The notes beneath the pieces were generated by a model that was not told the DNA's origin, made no database searches, and was given only the letters and a program-made list of their open reading frames with translations. Source: a virus. From it: a DNA stretch of 23,610 bases. Within the stretch, counting starts at the first letter, position 1; each line of letters starts with the position of its first letter. The stretch is from the IMG/VR virus record IMGVR_UViG_3300023179_000517, positions 1-23,610 of that record; one strand, 5' to 3'. Both the position numbers and the translations under genes were made by a program. Shown here in pieces: positions 21,042-23,610 of the stretch.

Positions 21042-21286
21042 TATACAGTTTCCTTTTCACGATTTTCTTTCATCATCTCAAACAAAATGAACTTTGCTTT
21101 GTTGAGTTCCTTTCGAACCATTGCCCTACTGCGCGGAGTGTCCGTCGCAAGTAACTCTTGACAATCACTCAGGATGCCAGCGACAACCATCTCAAGACCT
21201 GATATCTTTACAGTCAAGGACTCCATGTACTGTTCACGGACCGCTTCAGAGGACATTCCGAATGCTTGCTCTTCAAACTCAGTCAT
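21041..21286 (-). CDS. Small helical hypothetical protein, 81 aa
   Basis: ATG 21286 follows AAAGG with seven-base spacing and is preferred over the longer frame to 21307. The product (MTEFEEQAFGMSSEAVREQY onward, ending KAKFILFEMMKENREKETV) is acidic at the start, helical and soluble, with a Cys-containing middle (GILSDCQELL). No domain is recognised. It is the first gene behind the promoter at 21317-21344 and is coupled to the KOW gene. A first-gene position behind a strong early-type promoter suits host-takeover proteins, but nothing in the sequence proves that. Confidence 0.7.
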   Translation of the reverse strand: MTEFEEQAFGMSSEAVREQYMESLTVKISGLEMVVAGILSDCQELLATDTPRSRAMVRKELNKAKFILFEMMKENREKETV

Positions 21287-21316
21287 ATTGACACCTTTCT
21301 CTATCACTATGAATAC

Positions 21317-21344
21317 AGTATAGCATAGTGGGAGAACCTGTCAA
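21317..21344 (-). promoter_or_regulatory. Sigma-70 promoter (TTGACA-16-TATACT, extended -10)
   Basis: The minus strand has TTGACA at 21344-21339 and TATACT at 21322-21317, spacer 16, with TGC before the -10. Transcription should begin near 21310, about 24 bases before ATG 21286. An inverted repeat matching that near 2560 lies 13 bases upstream of the -35 box. Confidence 0.85.
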
Positions 21345-21357
21345 GAGATATCCACAA

Positions 21358-21375
21358 TGTTGTGTAAAAACAACA
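21358..21375. repeat. Operator-like inverted repeat TGTTGT-N6-ACAACA (copy 2)
   Basis: The half-sites TGTTGT (21358-21363) and ACAACA (21370-21375) flank GTAAAA. The half-sites and their six-base gap are identical to the repeat at 2560-2577. The centre lies about 25 bases from the centre of the -35 box, against about 15 in the other copy, a difference of one DNA helical turn. Confidence 0.5.
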
Positions 21376-21395
21376 AATTTGAATGATTTTGGGGT

Positions 21396-21423
21396 AAAAA
21401 CTACTGTATCTCTATACAGTAGT
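21396..21423 (-). terminator. Intrinsic terminator after the 2OG oxygenase gene
   Basis: On the minus strand ACTACTGTAT and ATACAGTAGT form a 10-bp stem around AGAG, and the downstream arm runs into TTTTT. The hairpin lies 23 bases after the stop codon at 21446 and separates the methyltransferase-oxygenase pair from the promoter at 21317-21344. Confidence 0.8.
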
Positions 21424-21445
21424 GTCAACTAAACTTTACGATCAA

Positions 21446-22120
21446 TTATACTTCGCTGTGTGAATATTTTTTATTAAGAATTCGCACTCCGTATTTATCT
21501 CTATAGTCTTGAGGCAAGCCCAAATAAGGTCTTGAATCATTTTTCAACATATGAAATGTTCCGTCTTGTTGAACATAATGTAAAAATAATTGAACATGCC
21601 GATCACCTTTATAAGGATTTCTCCAGTGTGACAATACAGAACCTTCGTATACAACATAATCTCCAGGTTCTAATTCTACTGAAATTTCTTTTTTATCCAA
21701 ATCTTCAAAATAGATTGGCCAATCATGTTTTCCTTTTTTTATACAGACTGTGGCAGAATATTCACAACTAATTCTATCTACATGAGGCTCAAGTATTGAG
21801 CCGTAGTAATATGATCTGAAATAACTGTATGCTGGAGTTAATTTTTTATTAGTTAAATTATTGATATCTTCATTTAAAAATTCTAATAGTGAATCTCCAG
21901 CAATTGATCCGTATTTTTTATATGAAAAACGACACTGATCATCGGACATAGGATATTGTAAATTATAATTATTTTTTTGAAAAAATGATGTATTGTAATT
22001 TTTCATGTGAGAAAATAAATCTAATCGTTCTTGATTATCAAGATTTATTTGAATATATTTCAATAACTGTTTATCTAAGCCTTGTCTTATTACCTGATAT
22101 TTTTTTTCTTCAAATGACAT
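21446..22120 (-). CDS. Putative 2OG-Fe(II) oxygenase (copy 3, prolyl-hydroxylase-like)
   Basis: The 224-residue protein has a fuller dioxygenase signature than the other two: H113-x-D115 in EPHVDRISCEYSATVCI, PGDYVVYEGSVLSHW with H165, and R174 in KGDRHVQLFLHYV. This gives the HxD...H facial triad and the 2OG-binding Arg in the order of P4H-type phage enzymes. The N-terminal third is a helical, variable region. ATG 22120 follows AAGGAT, nine bases after the methyltransferase stop, and the gene ends at a terminator. Pairing with a DNA methyltransferase might point to nucleic-acid modification, though protein hydroxylation is equally possible. Confidence 0.82.
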   Translation of the reverse strand: MSFEEKKYQVIRQGLDKQLLKYIQINLDNQERLDLFSHMKNYNTSFFQKNNYNLQYPMSDDQCRFSYKKYGSIAGDSLLEFLNEDINNLTNKKLTPAYSYFRSYYYGSILEPHVDRISCEYSATVCIKKGKHDWPIYFEDLDKKEISVELEPGDYVVYEGSVLSHWRNPYKGDRHVQLFLHYVQQDGTFHMLKNDSRPYLGLPQDYRDKYGVRILNKKYSHSEV

Positions 22121-22129
22121 TTGAAATCC

Positions 22130-23610
22130 TTATGGTTTATAGAAAACAAAGATGGGTTCATACTTGAGCCACATGCCATTGACTTTGCAAAAGTTCTTTG
22201 CTTTTGGTAATCCTGTATCAGGATCAATGCGATTGCCTCCTGGCATCTGAGCTAAAGACATTTTCAATACGCCTTTGTATTCCATGCCAAGTTCTAACAG
22301 AATGTCACGGCTATCTTTTTCAAGCGGTAGCATATCTGTACCAAACTTTGCATCAGCAATATTCCATAACAGATAACGATCATTGCGTAGCCACTCAACC
22401 GCAGTCTTCAATGTTGGGCGTAGAAAACCTTCGCGCCATGCGTCATAGCCAGTAAACTTTTTGTACGATTGTGTTGGGTCTTCACTATACGCCTCTTTAG
22501 CAAAGTAAGGCGGTGAAGTAAACACCATATCTAACTTGCCTTTGTATTCTTGGAATCGCTTGTCTTCTCCAATGACTTCAGAACCCAATTGATATATGTC
22601 GAAAGTATTGGAACTCTCAAACAATACTCCAGAGTTCTTGGCGGCATTATAGAAATTAGCCAAATCGGCATACTTAGTAGAAGTATCACCACTAACGTCC
22701 CTAATAGTGTGATCAGTATTAGGATCAGTACCAACATAATGTAGGGGAGTGCTACTACGGACAGACATAGCACCGAGAATACGACCGCCCCAACCACTAG
22801 AGGGATCGTAAACAATAACTCTATCTTGTTCTTTAATGTGTCTTGTAAATTTTTCATAAAGATACTTTGCCGTCAACGGCGGAAAGTTCACTGCATATTG
22901 GCACCAAGAAACTCTAAACGCTTTGAATCCGAGAGGAAAAATTCTTTGTCCCATCTTATAAATTCGAATACGATATTTTGATTGCTTTGCTTGAATGTTC
23001 TTAATTGTATGTGCTTCACAGGTTGTCAAATCTGCAATTTCAAGATACTTTGCATTCTTCAAGTTTTCATTGTATCCAGTATACTCCTCTTCTTCATCCC
23101 GTGATTCTATCCAATAATCATAACCATATTGACGAATGTTATTGTTTTCGAACCATTGAACAAATTCATCACCAGTTTTGAATTTCTTTTTGTATGTTCC
23201 AATATCAATTACTTCATTAACTTTAATTGTATTTGAGTAGTGATAAAAAGAATCACGTTTGTAATGCCGTTTCGCATACTTGAGTGTCTTCTCCAGTAGA
23301 TCATCACGCACAAAATGATCATAGATAGACAATCCATCATCATTCTTTGTGTAATTAATTCTAGTTTTCATCATTGTTGGAAACCATTGATTAGCGGCAT
23401 TACCAATAACGCTTGTGTTACGAATCACATCTTTTTCTCCGGTGAGTTCATCGACTTGTTCGAATTCATGAACAGGAAAGCCATACATTTCCCTAAATTG
23501 TTTTCGAATCTCGTTCTCATCCCAACCAACCCGCGGAGGCTGACCAAGAGTATCCCACGCATAGACAACCGCTTTACGGAGGTCAATAAACCATTGTCTG
23601 AATTCATCAT
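22130..23610 (-). CDS. DNA methyltransferase-like protein (N4/N6 amino type), 5' end outside window
   Basis: The frame stays open to the window edge; 492 residues are visible and the true start is beyond 23610. An internal Met at 23488 is not taken as the start because the upstream 40 codons (FRQWFIDLRKAVVYAWDTLG and onward) read as protein. The catalytic domain has the AdoMet-binding phrase VIVYDPSSGWGGRILGA at about 263-279 of the visible part, GTDPN after it, and the SPPY motif (MVFTSPPYF, 361-369) of amino-methyltransferases. The C-terminal part (FVFYKP) completes a Rossmann-like order. The large N-terminal region is unknown and may bind DNA. No restriction partner is seen. It may protect phage DNA or alter host regulation. 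Confidence 0.82.
   Translation of the reverse strand, partial: DEFRQWFIDLRKAVVYAWDTLGQPPRVGWDENEIRKQFREMYGFPVHEFEQVDELTGEKDVIRNTSVIGNAANQWFPTMMKTRINYTKNDDGLSIYDHFVRDDLLEKTLKYAKRHYKRDSFYHYSNTIKVNEVIDIGTYKKKFKTGDEFVQWFENNNIRQYGYDYWIESRDEEEEYTGYNENLKNAKYLEIADLTTCEAHTIKNIQAKQSKYRIRIYKMGQRIFPLGFKAFRVSWCQYAVNFPPLTAKYLYEKFTRHIKEQDRVIVYDPSSGWGGRILGAMSVRSSTPLHYVGTDPNTDHTIRDVSGDTSTKYADLANFYNAAKNSGVLFESSNTFDIYQLGSEVIGEDKRFQEYKGKLDMVFTSPPYFAKEAYSEDPTQSYKKFTGYDAWREGFLRPTLKTAVEWLRNDRYLLWNIADAKFGTDMLPLEKDSRDILLELGMEYKGVLKMSLAQMPGGNRIDPDTGLPKAKNFCKVNGMWLKYEPIFVFYKP

Noticed and set aside
22531-22857. Hydrophobic 108-codon minus-strand frame that looks like a membrane protein
   Set aside because: It is an alternative frame inside the methyltransferase catalytic domain, without a good ribosome site; the hydrophobicity is a frame artefact.
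1-23610. CRISPR array, insertion sequence or attachment site
   Set aside because: No regularly spaced repeats, no transposase-like frames with terminal inverted repeats, and no tRNA-associated duplication were seen by eye.

Overview
The window is a compact, AT-rich stretch of a T4-like myovirus genome. Every supported gene lies on the minus strand, so the region is transcribed from high to low coordinates. The identification rests on the T4-type replication set: sliding clamp (gp45), both clamp-loader subunits (gp44, gp62), RegA translational repressor, family B DNA polymerase (gp43), UvsX recombinase and DnaB-family helicase (gp41). Accessory genes of the kind carried by marine T4-like phages are interspersed: Hsp20, a CobS/MoxR-type ATPase, three 2OG-Fe(II) oxygenase-like proteins, a glycosyltransferase and a DUF3310 protein. 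No photosynthesis genes are present. Near-consensus sigma-70 promoters point to a bacterial host with an ordinary housekeeping sigma factor, probably a proteobacterium; the host cannot be named from this window.

Layout in transcription order. (1) 23610-21446: a DNA methyltransferase-like gene, cut by the window edge, and a 2OG-Fe(II) oxygenase, closed by an intrinsic terminator. (2) 21344-16932: three consecutive units, each opened by a TTGACA / extended -10 promoter: a small unknown gene plus a KOW-motif protein; a large HExxH + VWA protein; and a MoxR/CobS-type AAA+ ATPase followed by a terminator. (3) 16838-11515: glycosyltransferase, DUF3310 protein, gp45, gp44, a PD-(D/E)XK nuclease-like gene, gp62, RegA, a Dps-like ferritin and another 2OG oxygenase, mostly abutting or overlapping. 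(4) 11510-11228: a single-gene cassette with its own promoter and terminator, encoding a small secreted Ala/Lys/Glu-rich protein, which has the layout of a moron. (5) 11196-9759: HTH protein, a leader with three predicted hairpins, Hsp20, two small genes missed by length cut-offs, and a possible Sm-fold protein. (6) 9759-2578: gp43, a coiled-coil protein, a membrane protein, UvsX, a 2OG oxygenase, an unknown gene and gp41. (7) 2556-1959: a consensus promoter and two small genes, the first preceded by a 17-codon leader ORF. (8) 1955-1: a T4-type late promoter (TATAAATA), a protein with a ligase-like KxDG motif and the start of a probable virion protein, marking the change from early/replication genes to late genes.

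The replication proteins should work as in T4. gp44/gp62 load gp45 to tether gp43, whose C-terminus looks like a clamp-binding peptide. gp41 unwinds DNA, UvsX drives recombination-dependent replication, and RegA represses translation of early mRNAs. The least explained parts are the MoxR/VWA-metallopeptidase pair with paired promoters, the moron-like secreted protein, the nuclease inside the clamp-loader operon, the structured leader before hsp20, and a shared 18-bp inverted repeat upstream of two promoters that looks like an operator.
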